Assembly: GCA_903927615.1 (NCBI GenBank)
Contig: CAIYNU010000095.1
Coordinates: forward strand, 20,651-84,650
Origin: an uncultured Rhodospirillales bacterium
GTDB taxonomy: Bacteria > Pseudomonadota > Alphaproteobacteria > Azospirillales > Azospirillaceae
Length of the DNA stretch: 64,000 nt
Reading direction: 5' to 3'
Shown here: piece after piece, positions 41,420-52,246 of the stretch
Layout of the letters: each line of letters begins with the position of its first letter
How positions within the stretch are numbered: the first letter of the stretch is position 1
The notes under the pieces: generated by a model
The model's database searches: none
The model's input: only the letters and a program-made list of their open reading frames with translations
Told to the model about the DNA's origin: nothing
Translations under genes and position numbers: made by a program

Positions 41420-42622
41420 CTATTTCTTTACAAAGGGGCAATTTCCATCGGCCAGGGGCCGGAATGCCTGGTCTCCTGGAACAACCTTCACGAGCTTATA
41501 GTAGTCCCAACGCCCTTTGGACTCGGCCGGGGACTTAACCTGGAACAGATACATATCACGAACAACACGACCATCTTCGCGCAACTTACCGTTCTTGGTC
41601 ATGAAGTCATTCACCGGAAGGTCCCGCATCTTCGCCATCACCTCGTCGGCCTGTTCGGTTCCCACCGCCTGAACCGCTTTCAGGTAGTGTGTGACCGCGC
41701 CGGCGACCCCGGCCTGGTACATGTTCGGCATGACGCTCCGTTTGGCGAAAAAACGTTTCGAAAAAGCGCGTGTTTCGTCGTTCATATCCCAGTAAAAGGC
41801 GTCAGTCAGCATAATGCCCTGGGTCACCGGCAGGCCCAGACCGTTCACATCATCGATCGCCAGAAGTAAAATTGCCAATTTACGACCAGACTGTAGGACA
41901 CCGAAATCGGCGGCCTGGCTGATCGCATTCTTGGTATCAATACCGGCTGAGGTCAAAGCCAGAACTTCGGCGTTGGACTGCTGCGCAATCATCATCACAG
42001 ACGAGAAATCAACATTGTTGGCGGGGAAGCGCACGCTGCCCAACACCTCTCCACCGTTGGCTTTCACCACCGAGGTGGTTTCCTGTTCCAGAGTCGCCCC
42101 GAAAGCGTAGTCAGCCGTCATGAAGAACCAGGTTTTCGCCCCCCCACTGGCGATCGCCGCGCCGGTGACGTGGGCCAGAGCGTAGGTATCATAGGTAAAG
42201 TGGACACTTACCGGCGTACAGGCCGTGCCGGTCAGGACCGAACCCGCCGGTCCCGAAAACATGACGATCCGGTTCTTTTCCTGCGCGACCTTCTGCACCG
42301 CCAACGCCACCGCGGTGTTCGGCACATCGACAATCATGGTGACGCCTTCATCGTACCAGCGACGGGCGATATCGGCACCAACCTCCGGCTTGTTCTGATG
42401 GTCGGCCGAGATCACCTCAATCGGTATGCCATTGATGGCGCCGCCAAAGTCCTCAACAGCAAGTTGTGCGGCAGCGACCGATCCCTGTCCGGTATTTTCG
42501 GTTAGCATGCCGCCCAGATCGGTCAGGACGCCGATTTTGATCGGCTTGCCGCTCATCGTCGCATGGGCGTCCTGAGCTATAAAACAACCAAAAAGTATTG
42601 CTATTAACCAGAGGCGCCTCAT
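41420..42622 (-). CDS. Branched-chain amino acid-type ABC transporter substrate-binding protein, paralogue B
   Basis: Same length (400 aa) as and essentially gap-free alignable to 39913..41115. Confidence 0.93.
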   Translation of the reverse strand: MRRLWLIAILFGCFIAQDAHATMSGKPIKIGVLTDLGGMLTENTGQGSVAAAQLAVEDFGGAINGIPIEVISADHQNKPEVGADIARRWYDEGVTMIVDVPNTAVALAVQKVAQEKNRIVMFSGPAGSVLTGTACTPVSVHFTYDTYALAHVTGAAIASGGAKTWFFMTADYAFGATLEQETTSVVKANGGEVLGSVRFPANNVDFSSVMMIAQQSNAEVLALTSAGIDTKNAISQAADFGVLQSGRKLAILLLAIDDVNGLGLPVTQGIMLTDAFYWDMNDETRAFSKRFFAKRSVMPNMYQAGVAGAVTHYLKAVQAVGTEQADEVMAKMRDLPVNDFMTKNGKLREDGRVVRDMYLFQVKSPAESKGRWDYYKLVKVVPGDQAFRPLADGNCPFVKK

Positions 42623-43639
42623 TACCGTCTCCCCAAAGACTGAGTCACCGGACCACGCGATCCACGATACCCGGTGCGGTTGGTATGAGGCTCATAGCAT
42701 GCTTTTACAGAATCATGATGAACTTTCTATGGCATATCATGGGGTCACGCCCGGTTTTGTGGAACAAGGCGTTGGCGCTTGCCTCGAATGATTCTCATTC
42801 GGCAAGGTAGCAGGCACTATAAAGGGAGCATCGACCACTATGAACATCGATGTCATGCGCTAATTTAGTAACTTAAACGAGTTAAGCGCCCTGACTGGCA
42901 GGCTGATAAGGCATTAATAATGCCCGTGTGCGAATTAATATCTGTTATGCACCGTGATTTCTTCTTCTGATCGGCTGAACAAAAAACAAGTTGGCGAATA
43001 TATATATCAGTGGTTCGTTTGATAACAACATATTGGGCAGGCGATAATCGATAGTGTTCCAACAACCTCGCCGTTTTCGCCTCTTCAAATTTCCTTATTC
43101 GTGCCATCGAAGGCTTTATGCTTAGGTAACGCATTGTTTGCAACGCTGAGAGTGATCGTGTAGACAACTTTTGTTCTCCGATCGCTCTTTTAAATTATTG
43201 TATGATTGATCGGCAATTGTTATCAAGAATTAATAAACTGCGACCTCTCCGAGATTGGGCATACATCTGTATGTATCTAAAATTTATTTCAATTAATGAT
43301 GAAATGTTGTTGCAATGCATTCGATCTCATGATAATTCGCTTGGACAGACAGTAATGGTTCGTTCTCAATAAGGTTATCTCACCGCTGGGCATCGCACAC
43401 TATATGCTCAGTGCGCATTGCGTCAGACTTTGGGGACAGATTATCGCAGTATGCTGCGTCGCTGGGGTACGTGTTCTGCGAGACGCTTGCGTTGCGACAA
43501 CAACGCTGCCGGCACTCGTGAGTATTGTCCACCTCAATAGCACGAACTCCTAGCGAACTCGCCCCTGCCTGCCCCCAGGTGGCATCGGGCATGGTTGAGA
43601 CCACGGACCAGTGCAAAACCACACCTATGGAGACATGAG

Positions 43640-44572
43640 ATGGGCATCACCACCAAAGTTACCAATATCGATGTGACGTTGCGCGACGGCGGCTATCGTA
43701 ATGGCTTTAAATTTAACGAGGACTATGCCAAAGCCCATGTTCGGAGCATGGAGCAGTGCGGCGTGGAATATGCTGAAATCGGTTATCGCAACGGCTCGTT
43801 CAAGCCGATCACAGATATTGGACTGACGGGGCTGACCCCAGATTCATATATTTCAGAAATACGCAGTGCTGTAACGTCCAACTGTATTTGCGTTATGGCT
43901 CATCCTAAAAATATTCTTGGCGAAGAAATTGTGCGCATGCACAAGCTTGGCGTCAATATGCTGCGCTTTTGCTGGGACAACAACCGGATTGAGCTGACCA
44001 GAGATTATGTTCATCTTGCAAAATCCTTGGGCATGACGGTGTGTGTCAACCTCACCCGGGTCAGCCACCAACCGACCAAGCTGTTGCTCGCCAATGCCGA
44101 AGCGGTGCGGGATTTCGGCGGCGATGTGCTGTACCTCGCCGACTCCAACGGCAGTCTGACGCCGAACCGGGTTTGGGAAATGGTCAATCTGGTGCGCGGC
44201 TACACCAACATGCCCATCGGCTTCCATGCCCACGACAATTTGGGCCTGGCGATGGCCAACAGCATCGCCGCGGTCAAGGCTGGCGCCACCTTTATTGATG
44301 GCTCGCTGCGGGGCATGGGTAAGGGGGCGGGTAACCTCAAACTCGAACTATGGCTGGCCTTCCTGCGGTGTGGCCGCGGGGTCGACGATTACGACCACGC
44401 TTCCATCCTCAATCAGGTCGAAGTCCTGGAAAAGGCCGACGGTCAGTCGCGCCCGATTCAGCCCTTGGATGATTTGGTTCTGGGTCTGTTTGATCTTACG
44501 GTCGAAGACAAGGATCGAATCATCGCAAACGCGGAATCGATCGGACAAGTCTTCACCAATGCGGCCGCCTGA
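43640..44572 (+). CDS. HMGL/DRE-TIM-type aldolase catalytic-domain protein
   Basis: NIDVTLRDGGYRNGFKF (DRE-type motif), IGFHAHDNLGLAMANSIAAVKAGATFIDGSLRGMGKGAGN. Confidence 0.9.
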   Translation: MGITTKVTNIDVTLRDGGYRNGFKFNEDYAKAHVRSMEQCGVEYAEIGYRNGSFKPITDIGLTGLTPDSYISEIRSAVTSNCICVMAHPKNILGEEIVRMHKLGVNMLRFCWDNNRIELTRDYVHLAKSLGMTVCVNLTRVSHQPTKLLLANAEAVRDFGGDVLYLADSNGSLTPNRVWEMVNLVRGYTNMPIGFHAHDNLGLAMANSIAAVKAGATFIDGSLRGMGKGAGNLKLELWLAFLRCGRGVDDYDHASILNQVEVLEKADGQSRPIQPLDDLVLGLFDLTVEDKDRIIANAESIGQVFTNAAA

Positions 44573-44636
44573 CCCTTCCCCCTCCAACGCCGGTCGGGCC
44601 AATGGCCGCCCGACCGGTTGAGAGCCAGCGACGATC

Positions 44637-46100
44637 ATGAACAAAAAGATTCTCGTTCTGCCCGGCGACGGCATCGGGCTTGAGGTTTGCGCGGCCGCAA
44701 TGCCGGTGTTCGACCAACTCAATCTGCCGCTGACGTTTGAATACGGCGAGATCGGTTGGGAGTGCTGGCGCCGGGGCGGCGACCCGATTCCCGAAGAGAC
44801 CTGGCGTAAAATTCGCGCCAGCGATGCCGTGTTACTCGGTGCCATCACCAGCAAAGGCAAGAATCAGGCCGAAGCCGAACTGGCACCCCATCTTCAGGGT
44901 CGGGGACAAACGTATATTTCACCGATTATCCAGTTGCGCAAGCAACTGGATGCCTATGTCAATGTCCGACCGGCCGAACGGCTGGTCGGCGGCGGCAGAC
45001 CGTTCCGGATGGTGGTGCTGCGCGAGAACACCGAAGGGCTTTATGTCGGCTTGGACCGGCGCGGGGTGCCCGAGAGCCTGCGCGCGATGCTGAACAATCC
45101 CAATCTTGAAAAAAGCGGCGCCGACCAGGCGACGTTCTCGGTACGATTACTGACCCGTTTCGGGTTGACCCGGCTGTTCGCCTACGCCTTCGCTTACGCC
45201 CGCGCCAACGGCCACTCCCGGGTGACACTGGCCGACAAACCAAATGTGCTTCGGGAAAGCGGTCAGTTCTCTGCCGACCTGTTTTCCGCCGCAGCGGCCG
45301 GATACCCAGAGATTGCTACGAGCATCGAAAATGTCGACGCGGTTGCCTTGCGCATGGTGACGCGACCGGAAACCTATGGCGTGATCGTGGCCGAGAACAT
45401 GTTCGGCGACATTCTGTCCGATCTGGCTGCCGGCGTCATGGGGGGACTCGGCGTGGCGCCAAGCGCCAATGTCGGAGGCGGCATCCGCTATTATGAGCCG
45501 GTCCACGGCAGCCACCTCCGGGTTGCCGGCCAAGGACTGGCCAACCCTTCGGCCATGTTCCTGACCATCGCCCTGATGCTCGAGGACCTGGGATTCGCCG
45601 CGGCAGCCCGAAGCGTTCAACATGCCGTGCGCGCCACCATCGCCCGGGGCCGGACCGTGACCTACGACCTGGGCGGCAACGCCTCGACCCAGACCATGGC
45701 CGAAGCCATCCTGGGGGAATTGAAAAGCCCCAAGTCCTTCCAGCGAGCCTGCGTTCTCAGCGTCGGCGATGACCTGCTTGACGGGCGGTCGATGGACACC
45801 AAGGTCCCGGTGATTTGCCAGGCACTCATGAAAAAGGGATATTCCGTCGGCCTGCACCTGAGCTGCGGAGCGCAGTTGGCGGCGGTCAGTCAGGCGCTGG
45901 TCACAAGCCTCGGCCAGTCCGACGTCATCGCCATCAGCGGCGGCGGCGGCGACGTCGGCCTGCTGCGCCACGCCATCGCCTCGACCCTTGGGATCGCCTC
46001 AGACTTCCTCGGTTCGCGTCTGAACTGCCGTGGCAAAACCCTTTACCTGTTGCCCGAATCGGCCGAAGCCGCCGCCGCCTACCTGGAGGATAGCCTGTGA
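44637..46100 (+). CDS. Isocitrate/isopropylmalate dehydrogenase family protein with C-terminal MoCF/CinA-like extension
   Basis: [74 protein letters not shown]-terminal ~120 aa [39 protein letters not shown]...[15 protein letters not shown]. Confidence 0.88.
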   Translation: MNKKILVLPGDGIGLEVCAAAMPVFDQLNLPLTFEYGEIGWECWRRGGDPIPEETWRKIRASDAVLLGAITSKGKNQAEAELAPHLQGRGQTYISPIIQLRKQLDAYVNVRPAERLVGGGRPFRMVVLRENTEGLYVGLDRRGVPESLRAMLNNPNLEKSGADQATFSVRLLTRFGLTRLFAYAFAYARANGHSRVTLADKPNVLRESGQFSADLFSAAAAGYPEIATSIENVDAVALRMVTRPETYGVIVAENMFGDILSDLAAGVMGGLGVAPSANVGGGIRYYEPVHGSHLRVAGQGLANPSAMFLTIALMLEDLGFAAAARSVQHAVRATIARGRTVTYDLGGNASTQTMAEAILGELKSPKSFQRACVLSVGDDLLDGRSMDTKVPVICQALMKKGYSVGLHLSCGAQLAAVSQALVTSLGQSDVIAISGGGGDVGLLRHAIASTLGIASDFLGSRLNCRGKTLYLLPESAEAAAAYLEDSL

Positions 46101-46780
46101 CTGTGACCGTCAACGACATCGACGCCCTGCGCGCACGGTTCGTTCGCCTCGACACCCCCGCCGTCAGCGACGCCTTGGACAGTCTGGGTATTCCCGGCGT
46201 CCTGGCCGGCATCCAGGCCCGGGTGCCCGGTCTGATCACCGCCGGCCCGGCTTATACGGTCCAATACCGGCCCTTTGAACGGCTCGGTGGCACGTTTCAC
46301 GGCGCCGGCAACTACATCGACGATGTTCCGCCCGGAAACGTCGTCCTGATCGACAACGAAGGCAGCACCACCTGTACCAATTGGGGCGGTTTGCTGACCG
46401 TCATGGCCGGGCTCCAGGGCATTGTGGGGACGGTGATCCATGGTTCCGCCCGGGATCTGGCCGAGGTCCGGCATCTCAATTATCCCCTGTTCAGCCGCGC
46501 CGTCACCATGGTTTCGGCCAAAAACCGGGCCAAAGTCACCGGCCTTCAAGTTCCGCTGGAGATCGAGGGCGTTCGGGTCGCCCCCGGAGACTGGGTCATG
46601 GCCGACGACAACGGCGCCTTAGCCATTCCCGCGGCCAGCGTGATCGAGGTGCTGGAACGGGCGGAAGCGATCGACCGCACCGAGTCGGATATCCGTGACG
46701 CGATCAAGGGAGGTATGCCTTTGGTCGATGCCCGCAAGCAATTTGGCTACAGTGAGCCCTGGAAGCCAAGGAACGCGTGA
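46097..46780 (+). CDS. RraA/HMG aldolase-like family protein
   Basis: LDTPAVSDALDSLGIPGVLAGIQARVPG, GLLTVMAGLQGIVGTVIHGSARDLAEVRHLNYPLFSRAVTM, APGDWVMADDNGALAIP; GTGA overlap with upstream gene. Confidence 0.92.
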   Translation: MTVTVNDIDALRARFVRLDTPAVSDALDSLGIPGVLAGIQARVPGLITAGPAYTVQYRPFERLGGTFHGAGNYIDDVPPGNVVLIDNEGSTTCTNWGGLLTVMAGLQGIVGTVIHGSARDLAEVRHLNYPLFSRAVTMVSAKNRAKVTGLQVPLEIEGVRVAPGDWVMADDNGALAIPAASVIEVLERAEAIDRTESDIRDAIKGGMPLVDARKQFGYSEPWKPRNA

Positions 46781-47658
46781 TGGCCGAGACATTTGCCGCC
46801 TATTGGCGTTCCAGGCTGAGTTTTCTCGACGTTCATTATCACGCCCGACCCGACGCCTATCTGCGACGACGCGGCGTGATCGGCACCGGCCAGGGGTATC
46901 GGGATCTTGGCGGCGGCGTCGTCTTGAAAAATCACCTGGGCAGCAGCGTGGCCGCCGCCGAGGCGGCACGCGAGTTGGACCTGCCCGTGCTGGGGTCCGT
47001 GGTGCTGAACGCCATCGCCGGCGGGCCGGTGCCACGGGTGGTGACTCAGGCACTGGCCCAGGTTCAGGCCCCGCACAGCGGCCGGTTGCTGGTCCATCTG
47101 CCGACCCACACCCGAACTCGCCACGTCAGCACCCTGAAACGGGCAATCAGCAATGATTACGTGAGTCGGGACGGATTCGAACCCTGCGCATTATGCGACG
47201 ACACCGGCCGGTTGACGGCGCAGGTGTTGGAGCTTGTACGCTGGGCCAAGGATCATCCTGTGGTCTTATCAACCGGCCATGCCGATCGTGATACTGTGTA
47301 TCGATTGATCGATGCCGCCAAGAACAGCGGGTTACCGCGCTTGATGCTCAACCAGCCCGCAAGCCCGATGACCGGTTTGAACGCCGCGGATCTGAAGGCC
47401 TTGGCCGGTGAATCCTGGCTATTCATCGAGCAAACCGCGCTCACCTATCTGCTTGGCTATCAGACATGGGAGGATTTCGCGGCCGTCCTGAAAGACGTGC
47501 CTAACGTCGTCTACAGTTCAGACTTGGGTCAGACCAGCCAAATCGATATCGCCGAATGGCGAACATGCAGCCGCTCGTGGTTTCAGGCGACAGGACTGGA
47601 TGCCCAACGGATTCAATCAATTGAGTTGGAGACGCCGCTGGCCATGCTTTCACCGTAA
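46777..47658 (+). CDS. DUF6282-like (amidohydrolase-superfamily-like) protein
   Basis: DVHYHARPDAYLRRRG N-terminal metal-binding-like motif, GGGVVLKNHLGSSVAAAEAA, VLSTGHADRDTVYRLIDAAK; GTGATG overlap with rraA-like gene. Confidence 0.78.
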   Translation: MMAETFAAYWRSRLSFLDVHYHARPDAYLRRRGVIGTGQGYRDLGGGVVLKNHLGSSVAAAEAARELDLPVLGSVVLNAIAGGPVPRVVTQALAQVQAPHSGRLLVHLPTHTRTRHVSTLKRAISNDYVSRDGFEPCALCDDTGRLTAQVLELVRWAKDHPVVLSTGHADRDTVYRLIDAAKNSGLPRLMLNQPASPMTGLNAADLKALAGESWLFIEQTALTYLLGYQTWEDFAAVLKDVPNVVYSSDLGQTSQIDIAEWRTCSRSWFQATGLDAQRIQSIELETPLAMLSP

Positions 47659-48125
47659 GTCAGATTTGAAACTACGGTATTTCGTATAACGGCGCGGCGG
47701 TTTGCCGATCAAGGGACTAAAGCGGCCCCCTGAATCCAAGATCGACCGCCCCGACCTTGCACTGCATTATGAACGCCACCAAAACGTGCATCATTAGCTC
47801 TCTCAGGAACTTGCCTGTCGAAACCCGCTGACTTTCATAATCATTGGAGACACGATCATTTCGTAGGTCACAGGAAGAATATCTTATCCCTGTCGCGGTG
47901 CATATATCGATATGCACGCTCATTCTCACAACACATCCCTCCGCATCATAATATTAATGGGTCCCCCTATCCCATCATTGGTAACATCAGCTTGCTTTCA
48001 TCGCGAGCGCCGCTTCGCGATCCGCGAACCTGCTGATGAAGACCACCGCTTGACAGTGAACTCTGTTGACGTTAGGTGATCGGCCGATCGCGATTGTCAC
48101 AAGCCGTTATGAGGGGTCCTGGAAG

Positions 48126-50261
48126 ATGCGAGGCGTGTTCCTTCGGTACACCATTCCCGGTGCGTTCGTTCTGACGGTGATATCCACCGCGCTGCTCTTA
48201 GGGATTGCAGTGTATGCCTCATCCAGTGTCCGCTTGCGCGATGCCGCGGAAAGCAAGCTCGTCGCGCTGGCCGATGCCAGAGCGGGCAGTGTGCAAGGCT
48301 ATCTTGAAGGATTAGACTCTGACGTTGTCTTGACGGCCAATACGCGCTCACTGAAAGATTCAGTGGTTGCTTTGACCAATGGTTGGCGGATCGAGAAAGA
48401 GCGGGCTGGCTCCGCTGAAACTGCTTTACGCGATCGCTACGTCACAAAAAACCCATTTCCCGTCGGCGAACTGTCTAAATTCACCATCAATCAAGGTTCA
48501 TTATACGATACGGCACATGCCCGTTTGCAGCCTTGGATGGCTGACCTCTCGGCACGGCGCGGACTCGCCGATGTCCTGTTGGTGACACCCGACGGATCGG
48601 TGATTTACTCCATGGCCAAAGGGACCGATTATGCCGTATCGGCCACCAGCGGTCCCCTTGCCGACGCCATCTCGGCCTTTCGCGATTCACCCAAGGCCGA
48701 GGCCATTCACTTTGCCGATTATGCGCCTTATGCGCCCGATCAATCCTTACCATCGGCCTTTATTGCCACACCCGTCGTTCAGGCCCTTCCCGACGGCAAA
48801 TCACAATTGCTGGCCGTTCTGGTCTTTCGTTTAAGGTCGGAAGCCATTGACCGGATCATGCAGTCGTCGGAAGGGATGGGAAGCACCGGAGATACCTATC
48901 TGGTCGGCACCGATGGTCTGCTCCGCAGCACCTCGCGGTTTTCCCTGCAACCCACGATTCTGCAACCGTACAAGGGCACGATAAAGACCACGGCCACCGA
49001 GGCCAGCGTCGGCCAGGCCCGGAATGGCCGGGGCGAACCGGTCATCGCCGCCCGTCATCCGCTCAAGTTCCATGACAGCCAGTGGACAGTCTTGTGCGAA
49101 GCCAGCGTCGGTGAGATCTTGGCGCCGGTTGACGCCATGCGCGTGGAAATGATAGAAATCGGGACTGTGTTGACCCTGGTCTTCAGCCTCGCCGGGTTGA
49201 TCTTCGCTCGCGGCATTACGCGCCCGTTGTCGGCCATGAGCCAGGCCATGCAGAAAATGGCCGAGGGCGACCGGCAAATTGCGATTCCTGCCGTGGAACG
49301 AACCGACGAAATCGGGCTTATGGCCGCCTCCATGCAGATATTCAAGGAAGCTTTGATTCACGCCGATGCGATGCATGCCAAGGAGGAGGAACAGCGCGCA
49401 AAAAATGCTCAGCGATCGGCGCGCCTGGATCATGTGCTGCGCACCTTTGATTCCGGAGTCGGAACCATCGTTTCCGCAGTGAACGCCGCGGCCTCCGGTT
49501 TGGAAGGGACGGCGCGCTCCATGACCGAACGGGCCGACGAGACGCTCTACCGCGCCACCGAAGTGGCCGCCGCCGCCGAGGAAACCGCGTCCAATGTGCG
49601 GACGGTGGCCACCGCAACGGATCAGTTGCGGACATCCATCAGAGACATCGGCCAACGTGTCGTCGAGTCGGAAAAGGTTACCGAAGCGGCCATGAGCGCA
49701 GCCGCGCGCGCCAACGGCACGGTCAAGCAATTGACCGAAACCCGCCAGCGGATTGGGGATGTGATCAGCCTGATCCATGGCATCGCGGCGCAGACCAACC
49801 TTCTGGCCCTCAATGCCACCATCGAGGCGGCACGGGCCGGAGAGGCCGGCAAGGGCTTTGCGGTGGTGGCGGGCGAGGTGAAACGCCTGGCCACCCAAAC
49901 CGCCCGCGCCACCGACGAAATCTCAAGCCAAATCACCAACATGCAGTCTGTCACGACCGGTGCCGCGACGGCCATCGGCGAGGTCGTGCGCGTGATGGCC
50001 GATATGAAGGCCATCTCCGGCGTCATCAACCAGGCCATTGACGAGCAACAGATGACGGCGGCCGAAATCGCCGACAACGCCCAGCAGGCGTCGCAAGCAA
50101 CCAATGCGGTGACGGTTATCATCAACGATGTCGCCCGCTCTGCCGATGTCAACAAGACGGCGGCAACCGCGGTGCTCACGTCCTTCCGCGACCTGACCCA
50201 AGAATCCAACCGGCTGGGAGGAGTGGTGGAGCAACTGCTGAAAGATGTCCGCGCTGCCTGA
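48126..50261 (+). CDS. Methyl-accepting chemotaxis protein with periplasmic sensor and HAMP
   Basis: HAMP ([29 protein letters not shown]), [44 protein letters not shown]. Confidence 0.95.
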   Translation: MRGVFLRYTIPGAFVLTVISTALLLGIAVYASSSVRLRDAAESKLVALADARAGSVQGYLEGLDSDVVLTANTRSLKDSVVALTNGWRIEKERAGSAETALRDRYVTKNPFPVGELSKFTINQGSLYDTAHARLQPWMADLSARRGLADVLLVTPDGSVIYSMAKGTDYAVSATSGPLADAISAFRDSPKAEAIHFADYAPYAPDQSLPSAFIATPVVQALPDGKSQLLAVLVFRLRSEAIDRIMQSSEGMGSTGDTYLVGTDGLLRSTSRFSLQPTILQPYKGTIKTTATEASVGQARNGRGEPVIAARHPLKFHDSQWTVLCEASVGEILAPVDAMRVEMIEIGTVLTLVFSLAGLIFARGITRPLSAMSQAMQKMAEGDRQIAIPAVERTDEIGLMAASMQIFKEALIHADAMHAKEEEQRAKNAQRSARLDHVLRTFDSGVGTIVSAVNAAASGLEGTARSMTERADETLYRATEVAAAAEETASNVRTVATATDQLRTSIRDIGQRVVESEKVTEAAMSAAARANGTVKQLTETRQRIGDVISLIHGIAAQTNLLALNATIEAARAGEAGKGFAVVAGEVKRLATQTARATDEISSQITNMQSVTTGAATAIGEVVRVMADMKAISGVINQAIDEQQMTAAEIADNAQQASQATNAVTVIINDVARSADVNKTAATAVLTSFRDLTQESNRLGGVVEQLLKDVRAA

Positions 50262-51453
50262 GCCCGATCGGGGCGCCCCAGGCGAAGGGGCCAACGTGAT
50301 ACCGTTTCGCCAGAAGGTCGCCATTTTTCTGACCGGCTTTGCGGCCTTCCTGCCCCTTTATGCCCCACAGGCGGTGTTACCCGACATGGCCGCCACCCTG
50401 GGGGTGTCACCGACCGCGGCTGGCTCGGTGATCGGGGCGACCACGTTGGCGGTGGCCCTGGCCGCACCGGCGGCCGGACCGCTGGTCGACCGTTTCGGAC
50501 GAAAGTTCGCCATGGTCACAGCCATTCTGCTGCTGGCGCCGCTCACCCTGTTGCTCAGCTTCTGCACCGGCTTGTCCGACATTCTGGTCGTTCGCTTCCT
50601 GCAAGGCGTCGCACTCCCGGCTCTGTTCGCCGGGATCGTCGCTTACGTCACCGAACGCTGGCAAGGCCATACCGCCGCTGTCGGCATGGGCGTTTACGTG
50701 TCCGGTGGGGTCATCGGCGGATTCGCCGGCCGGTTCCTGGCCGGGTCGTCGGCCGAACTGCTGGGCTGGCAGGGCGCCTTCGCGGTGCTCGCCGTGGTCT
50801 CGGCCGGTTGCGCGCCGGTGGTTTGGCGGTGGCTGCCGGCCGATGCGGCACGGCGCGGTGGCGGGCTGATGACGCACATCGCCACCATGGCTAACCATCT
50901 CCGCAACGTCCGCATCCGCGCCGCTTGCGTGCTTGGCGCCACCGTGTTGTTCGCCCTCAACGGCACCCTGTCCTATATTGGCTTTCGTCTGGCCGGGCCG
51001 CCCTTCGACCTCAGCCCGGCCGGTATCGGTCTGGTCTTTTGCGTCTATCCCATCGGCAGCGCCATCGTTCCGCTGAATGGACGGCTCTTGCGCCGTTTCG
51101 GCTTCCGCGGTGCCGCGTTGGTGGCGCTGGCGGTCTGCGCCGTCGGACAGGCGACGCTGCTGGTTCCCCAACTTGCGGTGACCATTGTCGGAGTCTGTAT
51201 TTTTGTCACCGGCATCTTCCTGTGCCAGTCCCTGGCGCTCGGCTATGTCGGTCGGGCGGCGGCGACCGGTAAGGGCGCGGCGGCCGGTCTTTACGTTTGC
51301 TGCTTTTATGCCGGCGGCAGTCTCGGCGCCGTCGCCCCCGGCCTCGCGTGGGGCAGCGCCGGTTGGACCGGCTGTGTGCTCCTGGTCTGCGCTGCTCTAA
51401 CCCTGGGCGCCGCGGCGTCCCGGTTTATGGACGACGGCGGCACCCGGGCGTAG
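50245..51453 (+). CDS. MFS transporter
   Basis: 12-TM pattern; [37 protein letters not shown] signature; overlaps MCP 3' end by 17 nt. Confidence 0.93.
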   Translation: MSALPEPDRGAPGEGANVIPFRQKVAIFLTGFAAFLPLYAPQAVLPDMAATLGVSPTAAGSVIGATTLAVALAAPAAGPLVDRFGRKFAMVTAILLLAPLTLLLSFCTGLSDILVVRFLQGVALPALFAGIVAYVTERWQGHTAAVGMGVYVSGGVIGGFAGRFLAGSSAELLGWQGAFAVLAVVSAGCAPVVWRWLPADAARRGGGLMTHIATMANHLRNVRIRAACVLGATVLFALNGTLSYIGFRLAGPPFDLSPAGIGLVFCVYPIGSAIVPLNGRLLRRFGFRGAALVALAVCAVGQATLLVPQLAVTIVGVCIFVTGIFLCQSLALGYVGRAAATGKGAAAGLYVCCFYAGGSLGAVAPGLAWGSAGWTGCVLLVCAALTLGAAASRFMDDGGTRA

Positions 51454-51484
51454 GCGGGGCGGGGCGTAGGCGGGGCGGAATCCG

Positions 51485-51765
51485 TCAGTGCAGGAAATGT
51501 CCCGGCGGTGGAGCGAGAAAGCCGTCGTCGCTGTCGTCTCCCTCGAACAAGGCGTTCTCCCGATCATAGGGCAACCGGGCACTGATCTTCTCCATGCTGA
51601 CCACAATAGTCCGTAGCAAATGGCGAATTTCGGCGGCGTCAGCTTCCAACTCCTGCAATCGTCGGTCCAGTGCCGAGAACCGGCTGGCCACCAGCTCGGT
51701 TAACTGATCGATCGTTGCCACAAGTTGCCTGTTGGTGTCGCTCATCGAAGCATCGTTGCCCATGG
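51485..51765 (-). CDS. Conserved hypothetical protein
   Basis: MGNDASMSDTNRQLVATIDQLTELVASRFSALDRRLQELEADAAEIRHLLRTIVVSMEKISARL coiled-coil-like. Confidence 0.6.
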
Positions 51766-52003
51766 AAACCGCCCGAGTGCCGAACCGTTGACCTGGGCAA
51801 GCATACCCCACGCCGGGACCGGCCGAAGCGGGATTCGCAAAAGTTTGCCGAGAGTCCGTGTCCAAGACACGATTCCGTCTCACCCTGGGGCGTTACTGCC
51901 ACACCGGTTGAGCAGGTGCCGTCGGCAAAAAATCCGGCCTTGGGTCATGATGCTGTGTCATCAGTGCGTTACGGAAACAAGCTCTAGTGAAATTACACAA
52001 TCA

Positions 52004-52246
52004 TCAGTGGCTGATCCCGTTCCACAGCCACTGGCTCACAATGTGGTGGGCTTGGGCTTCCAACGTGTCCGGATGGTGCCAAAGATAGACCGTCAGGGCT
52101 GCTTCGAACGCGAATCGCTCCGGCTGGCCGCGGTCGCAAAGCTCCCGATACGCGCGCCGCACCGCGGGTTGACAGCATTGACGGGACCCGGTGCAACGGC
52201 TGTGTGCTGGCGGGTTCTGTGCCGACAGGCTCACGGCTCCTGGCAC
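52004..52246 (-). CDS. Small conserved hypothetical protein
   Basis: AVRRAYRELCDRGQPERFAFEAALTVYLWHHPDTLEAQAHHIVSQWL; start overlaps the 3' end of the Fur-family gene (52231) suggesting coupling. Confidence 0.6.
   Translation of the reverse strand: MPGAVSLSAQNPPAHSRCTGSRQCCQPAVRRAYRELCDRGQPERFAFEAALTVYLWHHPDTLEAQAHHIVSQWLWNGISH

Noticed and set aside
43380-43622. 80-aa minus-strand ORF upstream of the aldolase operon
   Set aside because: Overlaps the likely promoter/leader region and lacks coding signals or family similarity.
47160-47195. tRNA-like T-arm (minus strand GGGTTCGAATCCGTCCCGA)
   Set aside because: Lies inside the well-supported DUF6282-like CDS (…SRDGFEPCALCD…) and no acceptor, D or anticodon arms could be assembled.
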